Shown: positions 1-8,132 of the stretch, in pieces
Layout: each line of letters starts with the position of its first letter
Numbering within the stretch: the stretch's first letter is position 1
NCBI GenBank assembly: GCA_009841335.1
Contig: VXLY01000091.1
Coordinates: 1-34,074 of the forward strand
Reading direction: 5' to 3'
From: Rhodothermaceae bacterium
Lineage (GTDB): Bacteria > Bacteroidota > Rhodothermia > Rhodothermales > Bin80
Length of the DNA: 34,074 bases
Translations under genes and position numbers: made by a program
The notes under the pieces: model-generated
Database searches by the model: none
The model's input: only the letters and a program-made list of their open reading frames with translations
Told to the model about the DNA's origin: nothing

Positions 1-246
1 TTTCCGGCGAGATCAATGGGGGAGGTGAAGCTTCAATCACCTTGGTTGCCGGCGTAGGTAACGTATCGCTGCTTCGCCTCTGAGTATCCGAGTCGCATAC
101 GGTCTGTAAAAGCGTAAGAGGCGTGCCTGAGAAGACGAACGGGCATCAGTTATCTATACACGCACGGTAACAACAGCCAAGCCTGTACGGACTTTGAACA
201 AGAGTATTATTGTGGGAATTATGTGGAATAGTTGGAAAGCCTCCGC

Positions 247-441
247 TCATTTTCGCCCTGATTCATTGGATTCACTAATAGAATCATCTGCACGATCAAC
301 CCTCCGTATTACCACCTTCCTAACCATCTCGCGCATCGGCATTCCCCCGTAACGTTTATTTGGAACTGGCTCATCTAACATCCTATCTAGGCGATTCAGT
401 TCTGCGTCTTGAGAATCCTTCTTATCGTTATGTTTCATCAT
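247..441 (-). CDS. hypothetical 64-aa charged protein
   Basis: I do not recognise this small, highly charged protein. It is rich in Asp, Glu, Arg and Lys, has no hydrophobic segment, and contains a short non-charged stretch around NKRYGGMPMREMV. Its start overlaps the end of the 102-aa gene by 14 bases, so the two are probably translated together. Both lie directly downstream of the decayed methyltransferase-HNH gene on the same strand and may be leftover members of that operon. The open frame in a region full of broken genes is mild support for it being real. It could still be a chance frame. Confidence 0.4.
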   Translation of the reverse strand: MMKHNDKKDSQDAELNRLDRMLDEPVPNKRYGGMPMREMVRKVVIRRVDRADDSISESNESGRK

Positions 442-736
442 TTAGCCCCCTTTTTGTCGGTTGTGAAGACTTGTCTATTCTCCGTGATTCTTCTTCTGTT
501 TCAATCTTTATTCGAGATTCTGCTATCCATTTCTGCAACTTCTCTCGTAGTTCGAGTGCTCCCCTAATGTCCGGAGGAAGATATTTTCTATCTCCGATTA
601 CTTTCCATTTCTGCTGTACATAAGATGAATCTAAAAAATCTGAATGATGTGCCTCCAAATCCCTTAACCTCTCCTCCGTAGATTCTAGATATTGTCTTTC
701 CCGGTCAAGTTCCTTGTCAGTACGGCGATGAATCAT
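428..736 (-). CDS. hypothetical 102-aa protein, predicted helical
   Basis: I do not recognise the family. The first 30 residues and the last 40 are rich in Glu, Arg, Lys and Leu with heptad-like spacing, suggesting a soluble coiled-coil or helical protein. The middle holds KWKVIGDRKYLPPDIRGA. The start codon lies 4 bases after the stop of the HNH part of the upstream methyltransferase pseudogene, and the gene overlaps the next 64-aa gene. This tight spacing suggests an old operon in which the first gene has decayed. A role beside a restriction-modification enzyme is a guess from position only. Confidence 0.45.
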   Translation of the reverse strand: MIHRRTDKELDRERQYLESTEERLRDLEAHHSDFLDSSYVQQKWKVIGDRKYLPPDIRGALELREKLQKWIAESRIKIETEEESRRIDKSSQPTKRGLNDET

Positions 737-740
737 GAAC

Positions 741-2075
741 TTAAGGTTTTACTATATATCCCCGCTTCTTATGCTCCCCGCGTAACCCAATCGGCGTATA
801 GATATGGCTCTTGAGCCTTTGACGCAGACCAAAAAGAAGAATCCGAATAGTTGTATGATTCCATCCACCAGAGGATCGGGGCGTGTTGTGATCTAACTCC
901 AAATAACATGAATCATGAAATACACGATCACATCCCTGACACTTGCCCCCGTGCTGCGTCAACAGATGCTCGTACATCTCTGCTCTCGTCCAACGGGGTC
1001 CTTCGGTTTCTTGAACACGTTCTTTGACTTGCAAGAACGGAACGGCTTCTTGCTTATCATCCGTACGTTCTGGTACTTGATCAGTGAAGATAATCTCCTT
1101 CGGAAACAGTAGTGTTTGGTCACCTATTTTCATACTTCAGTCTCCAATCATTCCTCCCCATTTCATGCGGTCAAGTAAGACATCATTTACATTGTCTCAA
1201 AGATCAATACCTATCCACAGACACTCCAAACGCTCTGCAGCTACGCAGGTCGTAACAAATCCGGCGCACGGATCAAGTACTACATCTCCTTTGTTACTGG
1301 ATGCTTTAACAATTCGCTCATAGAGAGGATGTGCTTTTGCGTAGGATAACCTGTACGTTCTTTTGAAACATTTCTCAAAAGTGGAATTATCCAAACGCCA
1401 TAAGGTACTCGAACCTTTTTATTTTGCTGCGCAACCTAACCTCCTGGAAAAACTACAGGCTTGGAATATCTTCTTAATGTTTGCTCATCATATGGCTCTC
1501 TGACATCATCAAGATTAAATATCCAATTCTTTCCTTTGGGATACCATTTAATCATGTTTTCGAGCAAAATTATTCTAAGTCGCACTCTTGTGACGATAAT
1601 GCCAAACGATATCATTCAGAAAATTCCTCCATCCAAAGATTGCGTCTGTCGCTGCCTTCAAGTAATGACTTGCGGTCGGGAAGCAGTGCAGATGAATACT
1701 GCCCATGTGTTGAGAACTCTCCGCACCCCAAGCAGACGTACAGCCGTGAAGCAAGGAGTAAGCTCCCATCCCGTCTGAATGGGCGTACCGAGCCGACTCA
1801 ATCGCTTCGATGAGCTTCGGGTAATCATCCGTCAGTTGATCCACCCACTATTCCTGTAGATCTCCTTCCCACGTCCATCGATCCTAAAACTTTGCTCCCG
1901 ATGCTAAACTGTCCGGCGTGGCGTGAAAGTCCCTCCCTTAATTAAAAGGTGGGTCGGCGACAATCTAGTCCACACTCTCACTGTTCATCGCACGAAGAAA
2001 CTCCAAGTTGTCTCCGTTAAACAGAGTCCGATTTTGCCAATTTGACCCCGTATGCTTATCGTATGTGTGAATCTC
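741..2075 (-). pseudogene. DNA methyltransferase with C-terminal HNH domain, decayed
   Basis: Reading the minus strand across frames reconstructs one DNA methyltransferase. It begins near WQNRTLFNGDNLEFLRAMNS, followed by the catalytic motif DPPF (within ADPPFN), then WVDQLTDDYPKLIEAIESAR, a central part (KGKNWIFNLDDVREPYDE), TGYPTQK, the SAM-binding motif DVVLDPCAGF, and a C-terminal HNH segment with CQGC and LELDHNTPR. The chain is broken by stops after SESVD, after DPPFN, after FPGG and after WIGIDL, and by a frame change near 1325. The second metal-binding cysteine pair expected in the HNH fold (around LLFGLRQR) is also lost. The family is known as adenine/cytosine-N4 type methylases, sometimes fused to HNH. 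The start is uncertain because no ATG lies close to the first recognisable residues. It cannot make a working enzyme as it stands. Confidence 0.85.
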
Positions 2076-2145
2076 GTAGCTTTTTGCTATTCCCTACATA
2101 CACCGAAGCCCAGACTTTTTCACCGGGCTCTGAGGTGTTTTATAG

Positions 2146-2535
2146 TTACCATTTGTTTCCTTCATCATACTTGAAAAGATACTTGGCAAGTAAAATCGTA
2201 GGCGCAAACACAGTGGACAAAGCCGTACCTAACAGAGCTACAAGGACAGTATCACTCAAATAGAGCCCTATACGCGGATTCGCATTAAGAAAAACCATAA
2301 TGCCCACAAAGATTAAACTGCCACATGAGATCTGTATGAATAGATCTGCATACCCGTATCGAAGTTCATTCCTCTTCTTAATTTCTTTTGTCTTTTCCTT
2401 TCGATATTCAATTTCCGCTTGAGAAAGTGCATCTTGAAACTTAGCTCCATAGTCTTCTTCCTTAGAGGATTTTCCCTTAGAAAATATCGTTCCACGAAGT
2501 AGAACATCAAGAAGAGTATCACTAGACTGGTTCAT
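2146..2535 (-). CDS. small membrane protein, last gene of the Panacea operon
   Basis: This 129-residue protein has a charged, soluble N-terminal half (about residues 1-60, Glu/Lys rich and probably helical) and two hydrophobic segments (about 62-84 and 92-118) joined by a short turn. It ends in a positively charged tail. The second segment contains LSDTVLVALLGTALS, a pattern I associate from memory with small two-helix bacterial proteins of unknown function. Its ATG overlaps the stop of the Panacea-like gene by four bases (ATGA), so the two are very probably co-translated. Panacea antitoxins are known to neutralise diverse toxins, some of which act on membranes, so this is a candidate toxin. 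That role is inferred from context and not proven. Confidence 0.7.
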   Translation of the reverse strand: MNQSSDTLLDVLLRGTIFSKGKSSKEEDYGAKFQDALSQAEIEYRKEKTKEIKKRNELRYGYADLFIQISCGSLIFVGIMVFLNANPRIGLYLSDTVLVALLGTALSTVFAPTILLAKYLFKYDEGNKW

Positions 2536-3065
2536 TTATTCAATGCAGCCTCAGAATAATGTTCGGGATTGTTTCTTATGTGCTCAATTTTTTGCACAAA
2601 TTCTTCCATTATCAATCGATCAGGTATATGCACATTCGGGTAGTGAGGGTTAAAGGTGTTACGCCAAGCACCACCATCACGATGTGTCAGACCAAATAAC
2701 TCAGCTCCAACTCGATCAGATAATTTGTCTACCACAAAATCCAAAACACTTTTATGAGTCTCTCCCACTATAGCCCTATAGTCACCTGGAATGTTTGAAC
2801 TAATTAAAGCATCAGTCCCATATTTAATGAGTTCATCATACAATGTTTTATTTACAGGACCATACTTACGAGCCTCAAAACGTGCCGACATAAGAGGAGT
2901 ACGATGCAACCCCAAGTGAAACATCTGTGACAGATACAAAAGTTCTTGCAATTCTAACTGAGTAATCGTCCAAGGCGATTTCTCCAAAATGTACGAGGCA
3001 GCATCAAATATAGACACGGGACGCAACATCAAATTAAGTGGCTTCGATTCTGTTTGAAATTCCAT
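2532..3065 (-). CDS. Panacea (DUF4065/SocA-like) domain protein, putative antitoxin
   Basis: The 177-residue protein matches the Panacea/DUF4065 pattern: a helical start (SIFDAASYILEKS), then a core ELQELLYLSQMFHLG, then FEARKYGPVNKTLYDELIKYG, and a later GLTHRDGGAW segment. Members of this family are known as promiscuous antitoxins and, in SocA, as a proteolytic adaptor antitoxin. It is sandwiched between two genes for 129-residue membrane proteins and overlaps both. The start is uncertain. The ATG at 3065 gives a 36-base overlap with the upstream gene. An ATG at 3029 shares a base with the upstream stop (TGATG) and begins the protein right before the conserved domain. Being intact in a decayed neighbourhood suggests selection, for example as a toxin-antitoxin unit. 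Confidence 0.8.
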   Translation of the reverse strand: MEFQTESKPLNLMLRPVSIFDAASYILEKSPWTITQLELQELLYLSQMFHLGLHRTPLMSARFEARKYGPVNKTLYDELIKYGTDALISSNIPGDYRAIVGETHKSVLDFVVDKLSDRVGAELFGLTHRDGGAWRNTFNPHYPNVHIPDRLIMEEFVQKIEHIRNNPEHYSEAALNK

Positions 3066-3418
3066 TCCACATCTTCACCAATATCCTCACACATTAAATT
3101 CAATATCTCATTTATATTATCCATGTTAACAGTCTCACCCTCTTCTGAAAGAAATCTATAAATAGCTAATCTTATCTTTCTGGAAGAGAATCGAAGCATA
3201 GCTTCGTTCATTGAGTGACATAGATTTGTTAAAGAATTTTCTTTATCTAAGCAATAAGCATTTACATCACGAGAAACTTGGAGTAAACTCTCTATCTTTC
3301 GATCATCTATAAGCTGCTTACGAGATAACCGATGTGTCAACAGAGCACCCAAACAAACACCTAAAAGACCTGTTAAAGCACCCCATACAAACCCAGGTAT
3401 ATAAGTAATAACTTCCAT
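3029..3418 (-). CDS. single-pass membrane protein upstream of Panacea gene
   Basis: A hydrophobic segment at about residues 5-27 (VWGALTGLLGVCLGALLTHR) is followed by a roughly 100-residue soluble region rich in charged residues and Leu, with no motif I recognise. A short N-terminal anchor followed by a basic stretch suggests an inner-membrane protein with the rest in the cytoplasm. I chose the ATG at 3418 because it is preceded by AAGGATTGAA and lies one base after the stop of the 58-aa gene. A longer frame from 3481 would overlap that gene almost completely at its end. With this start the protein is 129 residues, the same length as the other membrane protein of the operon, although I see no clear similarity between them. 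Confidence 0.65.
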   Translation of the reverse strand: MEVITYIPGFVWGALTGLLGVCLGALLTHRLSRKQLIDDRKIESLLQVSRDVNAYCLDKENSLTNLCHSMNEAMLRFSSRKIRLAIYRFLSEEGETVNMDNINEILNLMCEDIGEDVEWNFKQNRSHLI

Positions 3419-3419
3419 T

Positions 3420-3596
3420 TCAATCCTTGACACTTGTTGCGACGTAGAACACCGATTGATCATCTTCGTCACGAATCTCAATAGAACAACGCCCGCCCAA
3501 CTGTCGATTGAAGTACTTTACTCCCACATCAACCAACGTGAGTTCGTCGAAGGCTTCAAGCTCATTTCCGCTAGCATCCAAGACTTGAACTTTCAT
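3420..3596 (-). CDS. small 58-aa protein, first gene of the Panacea operon
   Basis: This short minus-strand gene begins MKVQVLDASGNELEAFDE and ends SVFYVATSVKD. The ATG has a good ribosome-binding site (GAGGTGG, about seven bases upstream). Its TGA is followed after one base by the ATG of the membrane-protein gene (TGAAATG), which argues for a four-gene operon. The protein is acidic, has no membrane segment and carries one Cys in GGRCSIEIRDEDD. I do not recognise the family. The strong ribosome-binding site and exact junction make it a likely real gene that length cut-offs would miss. Confidence 0.65.
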   Translation of the reverse strand: MKVQVLDASGNELEAFDELTLVDVGVKYFNRQLGGRCSIEIRDEDDQSVFYVATSVKD

Positions 3597-3706
3597 TTTC
3601 TTGCCACCTCTAGGACAATTTTATTAACGAGAGGTGTTCCACGAACACATCAGTCACGTCTAGCGTGATGATGCGGCATACACCAAACTCCTCTTTAGGT
3701 TCTCCC

Positions 3707-4330
3707 TCACGCAATCAGGTCTTTGTGCTTCAATCGTTTCCCGACCATGCCTCTTACAACCATTGCCATTTGATCTATTGTGTCGTAGTGCCGGAGATTA
3801 TGCTTGCCCGCAAACTGCGTCACATAGCGGTTGAGATGCTTCTCGCTTAGGTGATGGTCTGTACCATGATAGGCACGCTTCAGAACTGCCCAAAAGGATT
3901 CTATCCCATTCGTATGGGCCAGTTCTCCCGGTGCAGTAGATACCGCCCATTGCTTTCGGCTATGATTCACGGACGTGTGATTCGTCAATCCTTCATAGCT
4001 GCTATGCTCATCGCTAAATATCTCGGCATTCTCGGAGCAGGTATCGTTAATGGACTCCTGCACGGTTGGCTTCGTGGTATCCTCAAGCACCTTTGCCGTG
4101 ATCTTGTTGGCCTTGCGGTCTTTCGCGCCAAGCATTGTGCTTTTTCCGACCGCTCCCGTGCCAGAGTTCAGTTTCTTATCTTCTTGCTAACTCTATTCGA
4201 GTCCGCCCAGATAGGATTCGTCTACCTCTACGGGCCCCTTAAACACTTCCATTGTCTCTGGCATCAATCCTTCGCGGATTCGGCGAAGCATTTGCCAAGC
4301 GCAGGACGCACAATTAACGCGTACTTATCT
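3707..4330 (-). pseudogene. ISXO2-like (IS1595 family) transposase, truncated with stops
   Basis: The minus strand encodes the catalytic half of an ISXO2-like transposase: GPVEVDESYLGG (first Asp), NSGTGAVGK, FSDEHSSYEGL (second Asp) and HTNGIESFWAVLKRAYHG, then a C-terminal part ending KDLIA. Two in-frame TAG stops fall shortly after YLGGLE, and the N-terminal zinc-binding part (about 100 residues in the family) is missing. The upstream edge abuts the end of the RNase Y remnant at about 4314-4335. The downstream frame from 4135 onwards is open for 142 codons. It is a dead insertion sequence copy. I could not define its terminal repeats. Confidence 0.85.
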
Positions 4331-5025
4331 GGAAGCATTGTCGGGCAACCGATTTTTCTTGAACATCACGTGTCATCCACACGGTCATCTGGCCGGGAAA
4401 TTGGAGCTCCCCTTCAATTTGAGAGGATATCTTCCGTAAGAGGTGGAAGAACTTGTCCTCGGGTACCTCCATAGGCTCAACGACAACATGGAGTACGCGA
4501 CCTCCTGTGATCGCGACGGCACGACTCACACCACCAAATGACTTAGCTATCTCTTCCATGTTACGTATGCGCACAAGATGTTTTTCATCATCTATTTTGT
4601 GTGCGTCTGGAGGGGCTTAACTAATGGCGTCACAAAGCTGAACGATATAAGCGTACGTCGTAGTTATTGAGAGCTAATCGTGATGTACTTCCACGGCACT
4701 ACAAACTGTTTCGTGTACTCCATAAAAGTTTGCAATATTCCATGCCGACCAGTTCATGGGAGCGATCTTCAGACTCAGGAATTTCCTTGCCGATGTCATA
4801 CAATAAGCCGGTCCGTCGAGCTATATGGGCACCAAGTTCCATTTCCGCAACCATGAGCGAGCATAGGCGCGCTACCTCAACGCGGTGGTGAGACTCGTTC
4901 TCGCCATAACTCGTCCAGTATTTCATTTCCCTATGATCCGTACGAGAGTGCCATCCATGCCACGACGTTCCAGCTCAAGGAGTACACGCTTTCCGGCATC
5001 TTGAATACTCTATTTGATGACTCTA
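4314..5025 (-). pseudogene. rny: RNase Y remnant: HD domain and C-terminal part
   Basis: The minus strand reads as the second half of ribonuclease Y, the membrane-anchored endoribonuclease of mRNA decay. Recognisable pieces in order are SIQDAGKRVLLELERRG, MKYWTSYGEN, HHRVEVARLCSLMVAEMEL, LLYDIGKEIPESEDRSHE, VEVHHD, YAYIVQLCDAIS, MEEIAKSFGGVSRAVAITGG, VVVEPMEVPEDKFF and ELQFPGQMTVWMTRDVQEK. Damage is clear: in-frame stops before SIQDAG, after VEVHHD and after CDAIS, a frame change just before MKYW, and the HD motif itself altered (YD where the family has HD). The missing upstream part lies at 8749-8966 on the same strand. The two are separated by a TA-flanked element, and their reading frames join exactly at the TA. 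Confidence 0.85.
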
Positions 5026-5201
5026 TTGGGGGATTACATGGATAGTTAAGCATAGATCTTATTTTGGATTCAACCCTGTTTTTTGGGTTGACGAGGGCTT
5101 GGTTTTATCTCAAAGATTGCTTTTGCTAAAGCCTGGACATTTGCCTCGACCGTCAGACAGTCCACCTTCAGGGGCTGAACTTTGACTTGAGTTTCTTTAT
5201 C
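5026..5201 (-). repeat. left inverted end copy of the element
   Basis: Minus-strand coding remnant (DKETQVKVQ through VEANVQALAKAIFEIKP) followed by the left terminal repeat. Over 5088-5201 it aligns without gaps to 8574-8687 on the plus strand. By my count 84 of 114 bases and 23 of 38 encoded residues are identical, and the next 42 bases up to the terminal repeat also align (26 of 42). It marks one of two oppositely oriented copies of the same terminal sequence. I do not recognise the protein family. Its C-terminus appears to end at the inner edge of the terminal repeat. Confidence 0.75.
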
Positions 5202-5401
5202 ATTTACTGGTGTTGGATAATGGGCTACTTGATAACATGAACACGAGCTGCCTCGTAGTCAAAGCAGGAAGAATGGATGATCATGGTATAGCTAGTGTCC
5301 CATTTCATTATTCATTTATCTGTAAAATATTTTTCATATTGGATTCGTATCAAGTACGAATCTCATGCTATATCATTACACTCGCAAAATCCCTGACTTG
5401 A

Positions 5402-5510
5402 GCGATTAGAACAAGCTGAACTGGACCATTGGATCCGAAGCCCAAACGCCCAGTCTCTCGCATTGCGTGCTCGGATCATCTTGAAGGCTGCAGATGGCCA
5501 TAGTAATCAA
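5402..5510 (+). pseudogene. IS630-type transposase N-terminal remnant
   Basis: The plus strand encodes LEQAELDHWIRSPNAQSLAL then RARIILKAADGHSNQSV, closely resembling the start of the helix-turn-helix domain of IS630-family transposases (a pattern such as L-x-RARI-x-L-x-AADG-x-SN). The frame is lost after this, and the remaining 200-odd residues with the DDE motif are absent. It lies inside the TA-flanked element, which fits the TA target preference of the family. Its plus orientation does not match the left end copy, so the element has been rearranged. Confidence 0.65.
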
Positions 5511-5767
5511 TCGGTGAACGCCTTATCGATCGTGTTGAAGAAATAAAGGTTGAAGGATCTCAACTGGTTGACAAACTAAAAGAACTCACACGAGAGGGAA
5601 AAGTGCGGAAAGTCTCCCTGATCAAGGATGGCAGTACGCTGGCCGAACTTCCCCACCACCTTGGCCTTGGTGGCTCCGTTGCAGCCATTGTATTGATCCC
5701 GACCATTGTCGCAGTCAGTGCTGTAACTGTACTCGTTAAACGAAATTACCGTACATATCGAACGTGA
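5507..5767 (+). pseudogene. 5'-truncated DUF4342 protein
   Basis: An open plus-strand frame gives IKVEGSQLVDKLKELTREGK, then VRKVSLIKDGSTLAELP, a hydrophobic segment (LGGSVAAIVLIPTIVAVSAV) and a basic tail ending YRTYRT before a TGA. This order (a short helix beginning K-V-x-G-x-Q-L-V-x-K-x-K-E-L, a beta pair with a basic R-K pair, then one membrane segment) matches DUF4342 proteins of unknown function. There is no start codon between the upstream in-frame stop at 5504 and the domain, and the frame opens inside the IS630 remnant. The gene therefore probably lost its 5' end. Expression would require a non-standard start. Confidence 0.6.
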
Positions 5768-6225
5768 TTCCTCCGAAGAGATTCGAACTGGTCCTTCAAA
5801 GCACGCAGACGATTTACCGTAAAGTGGCCCAAAACCGAATATCCCAAAGATTGCTTGCATTTTGATGAATTTAGGCATTAAACGAAGTTTAGCAGGTAAG
5901 GCCTGACCATATAGGCACACAAGCAATCAATATGTGTCATCACCTGAGGATGCACTCCCATTCGCATGTTAAACTGGCATGAAGGATAAGGACAGTGCTT
6001 GACCACCCCCCAAGCGGTAATTATTTGGATACGGGCGTATTTTTGTATTTTGATACTTGAATCCACCTACAGGCGTGGAATCTATCGCCCATCAAGCCTG
6101 CTCCTGTGGCTCCGCTGATCTTCGAGAAGAGGATGCCTTGAATGTTCGACAGAAATACGTAAACGAGTCTCTCCATACGTGCAACGCTCAAAGCCTGAAT
6201 ACCGAAAAGCTATCATTAAGGAGAC
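5768..6225. other. element interior without a recognisable gene
   Basis: I find no convincing gene here. Frames on both strands are short, lack family motifs and have no ribosome-binding sites. The only clear signal is AAGGAG at 6218-6223, just before the start region of the zinc-ribbon/HEPN gene. Confidence 0.5.
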
Positions 6226-7377
6226 GTGATAGAGAGCGCAATAGAGTTCATGAGCGAGAAGACAGAAAACCAGCAAGGTACCATCTTCAATGGTAGTTTC
6301 GAGGCACGCTTTCCCGTCCCGGGCTCCTCACAAATGGTGGATGTGGTTGGGCGCTGTACGAGATGTTGGGGTCCAATCAGTCGTAGTACACAGGGGGACG
6401 GTATAGAATGCCTAGTTTGCAGGCGGGCGGTTGATGCGGAGGAGGCCGCACGGGAATTTGAGAGGATGAAGCATGAGATGAAAAACAACATGTCGCGGGT
6501 ATGCAAAGGTCAGGGGGGCGATTACGATCAGAGTGCCCGTTTTGTGCTAAAAATTCTTCCAGAAATGGAAAGCGATGTGGAGGCGTTTGATGCCCGCATT
6601 GATAAGGCTAACGAGAAAATACGTGGCCATGTGACCAGGAAATGTAATTTTCCAATCGAAGCATCTCCAGGCCTTCTGTACCTTCAGGGTCGCATCCTTG
6701 TATCCGGTATAGAAACCCTTCCATACGACGTGTCACCGATCAGCTTCGCAGACTTTGACATTGAGAATCTGGTGGATGAATTAGGCGTGCCAAGTATGGA
6801 TGAGTCTGGTCATTGGACTTGGCCCCTACAGATGCAATGGAAGACGCCACCGACTGGCAGGTGGCTACGGGGAAGGCTGGGCACTGTGATGATGGCGGGG
6901 TACACCGTATCCCTTGCGTGCGAGATCCTTATGAAGGCCATTCTCATTACACGCCTTGATAGGGCGAAGAGGACTCATGATCTCTCCGATCTTTATATGT
7001 CTCTCCCAGAGGATTGCAGGAATAGGCTACAAGCGGACTTCCCCCAAATCGTGGATGTCATGGAAAAATACCGCCACTCGTTTGGAAAGAAACGCTACTT
7101 TGAACCAGTTTTTACCCCTGAGGTACTTTGGGCGCTTGTGGATGCGGATCGTGTTTGGGGGCTTGGTAAAGCGGCGCGGGTACTGGTTGATGAGTGCTTA
7201 ATCGAGGGGCTGAACGGAACTGTAGATCTGAATTGGAACAGCAAAAGCGACATGATTTTTGGGATGTGCAAGGATGGAGATGGCAAGTTAATAGAGGGTC
7301 AACAACAAGTGACGTATGGTATTAACATTGAATACAACGAATCCGCCGTCGCTTGGGACAAGCTTATGCAGGAATAA
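6226..7377 (+). CDS. zinc-ribbon and HEPN-like domain protein, element cargo
   Basis: This intact 383-residue protein is the only long open gene inside the TA-flanked element. Residues about 44-65 form a four-cysteine zinc ribbon (CTRC and CLVC). A helical, charged part follows to about residue 135. Residues about 215-330 resemble a HEPN-like helical domain: GYTVSLACEILMKAILI, then RAKRTHDLSDLYMSLPE (an R-x4-H pattern at R246/H251), and later KYRHSFGKKRYFE. HEPN domains are often RNases or parts of defence and toxin systems. The exact family is not known to me, and the R-x4-H may not be catalytic. The start is ambiguous: GTG at 6226 lies only two bases after AAGGAG, while an ATG at 6250 has no good site. 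It is cytoplasmic by sequence. Confidence 0.75.
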   Translation: MIESAIEFMSEKTENQQGTIFNGSFEARFPVPGSSQMVDVVGRCTRCWGPISRSTQGDGIECLVCRRAVDAEEAAREFERMKHEMKNNMSRVCKGQGGDYDQSARFVLKILPEMESDVEAFDARIDKANEKIRGHVTRKCNFPIEASPGLLYLQGRILVSGIETLPYDVSPISFADFDIENLVDELGVPSMDESGHWTWPLQMQWKTPPTGRWLRGRLGTVMMAGYTVSLACEILMKAILITRLDRAKRTHDLSDLYMSLPEDCRNRLQADFPQIVDVMEKYRHSFGKKRYFEPVFTPEVLWALVDADRVWGLGKAARVLVDECLIEGLNGTVDLNWNSKSDMIFGMCKDGDGKLIEGQQQVTYGINIEYNESAVAWDKLMQE

Positions 7378-7898
7378 TCCATTGAGTCAGTAGGAGCGGT
7401 TCTCTTTGAGTGATACAGAGGTGATTATCCTTTCGTTTTATGGCAGTAACGATTCCATCCACTAACAGTTATTCCCGCTCGTGCATATCATAACTTTTGC
7501 ACATTGACCATGTGTGAATTTCCTTTGGGCACTAAACTTTATTCAGAATTCACCACCATTATTACTACGCGATTTAGATGGGAGAGAAAGGTACATACAG
7601 ATTTGTCCGCAACATGTCGATCTGATCGAATCAGATCCCTAAATTCCATATTGACTCAACCTTAAATGGAATCGACTAAACTCGTCAAATACTCAATTCA
7701 ATCAACGAATGGCCACAAACCAACACTGCTAGTCAACCCATCAAAGCCCACGCATATGAGTTGCAGGATGGGCCAGTAGGCAATCCTAGGGTACGAAAGG
7801 TTGACGATGCGCGAGGTCGTGTTGGGATTGGTGAAACCAGACCAAGAAAAGGAGAAGACGCACTCCCTGCGGATGGAGATATCAAGTTACAGTTTGGT
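7378..7898. other. non-coding or decayed stretch
   Basis: No recognised gene. An open plus-strand frame of about 70 codons (ending at the TAA near 7902, with ELQDGPVGNPRVRKVDDARG inside) has no start codon and no family I can name. A perfect hairpin lies at 7619-7637. Confidence 0.4.
7619..7637. repeat. perfect 8-bp inverted repeat with 3-base loop
   Basis: GATCTGAT, loop CGA, then ATCAGATC. There is no T-tract on either side, so it is not a standard terminator. It could be a protein-binding palindrome or a structural element of the mobile segment. Confidence 0.5.
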
Positions 7899-8132
7899 CT
7901 ATAATTCCCTTAATTTGAGATGAAGAGATTCCATTTCTGGAAGTTCGTGTTTTAATTCTTGTAACACCGTGTTTAACTGAGCATTATTAATTGACGGATG
8001 TTCGAGAACATGAGTCAGAATTCGCAAAAATAAAGTGTTCTTCTCCGCCTGCAATAAATGCATTTCACGATGCTGTGACTGTATCCTTTTTAGATAAGCA
8101 ATTTCGTTTTTCAGATCGTTTAATGAATCCAT
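7899..8132 (-). CDS. possible 77-aa helical protein
   Basis: From the ATG at 8132 the frame encodes a 77-residue protein starting MDSLNDLKNEIAYLKRI, rich in Leu, Glu, Lys and Gln and probably all-helical or coiled-coil. A longer version to 8177 would add 15 residues that look less natural. No good ribosome-binding site precedes the ATG and I do not recognise a family. It lies inside the mobile element on the strand opposite to the HEPN-like gene. It may be a real small gene or a chance open frame. Confidence 0.3.
   Translation of the reverse strand: MDSLNDLKNEIAYLKRIQSQHREMHLLQAEKNTLFLRILTHVLEHPSINNAQLNTVLQELKHELPEMESLHLKLREL

Noticed and set aside
741..5025. Reading through the many in-frame stops as recoding (a reassigned TGA or TAG, or selenocysteine)
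   Set aside because: All three stop codons occur, together with frame changes and lost catalytic residues, and the intact genes in the same window use normal stops. Ordinary decay explains it.
5071..5090. CAACCC-TGTTTTTT-GGGTTG hairpin as a terminator
   Set aside because: There is no T-tract after the stem, and the sequence lies in the coding remnant of the left end copy, where the other copy does not preserve the palindrome.
6057..6296. 79-codon plus-strand frame with two Cys near its start
   Set aside because: It overlaps the start of the HEPN-like gene in another frame and its C-terminus is low-complexity Arg/Glu. No support.
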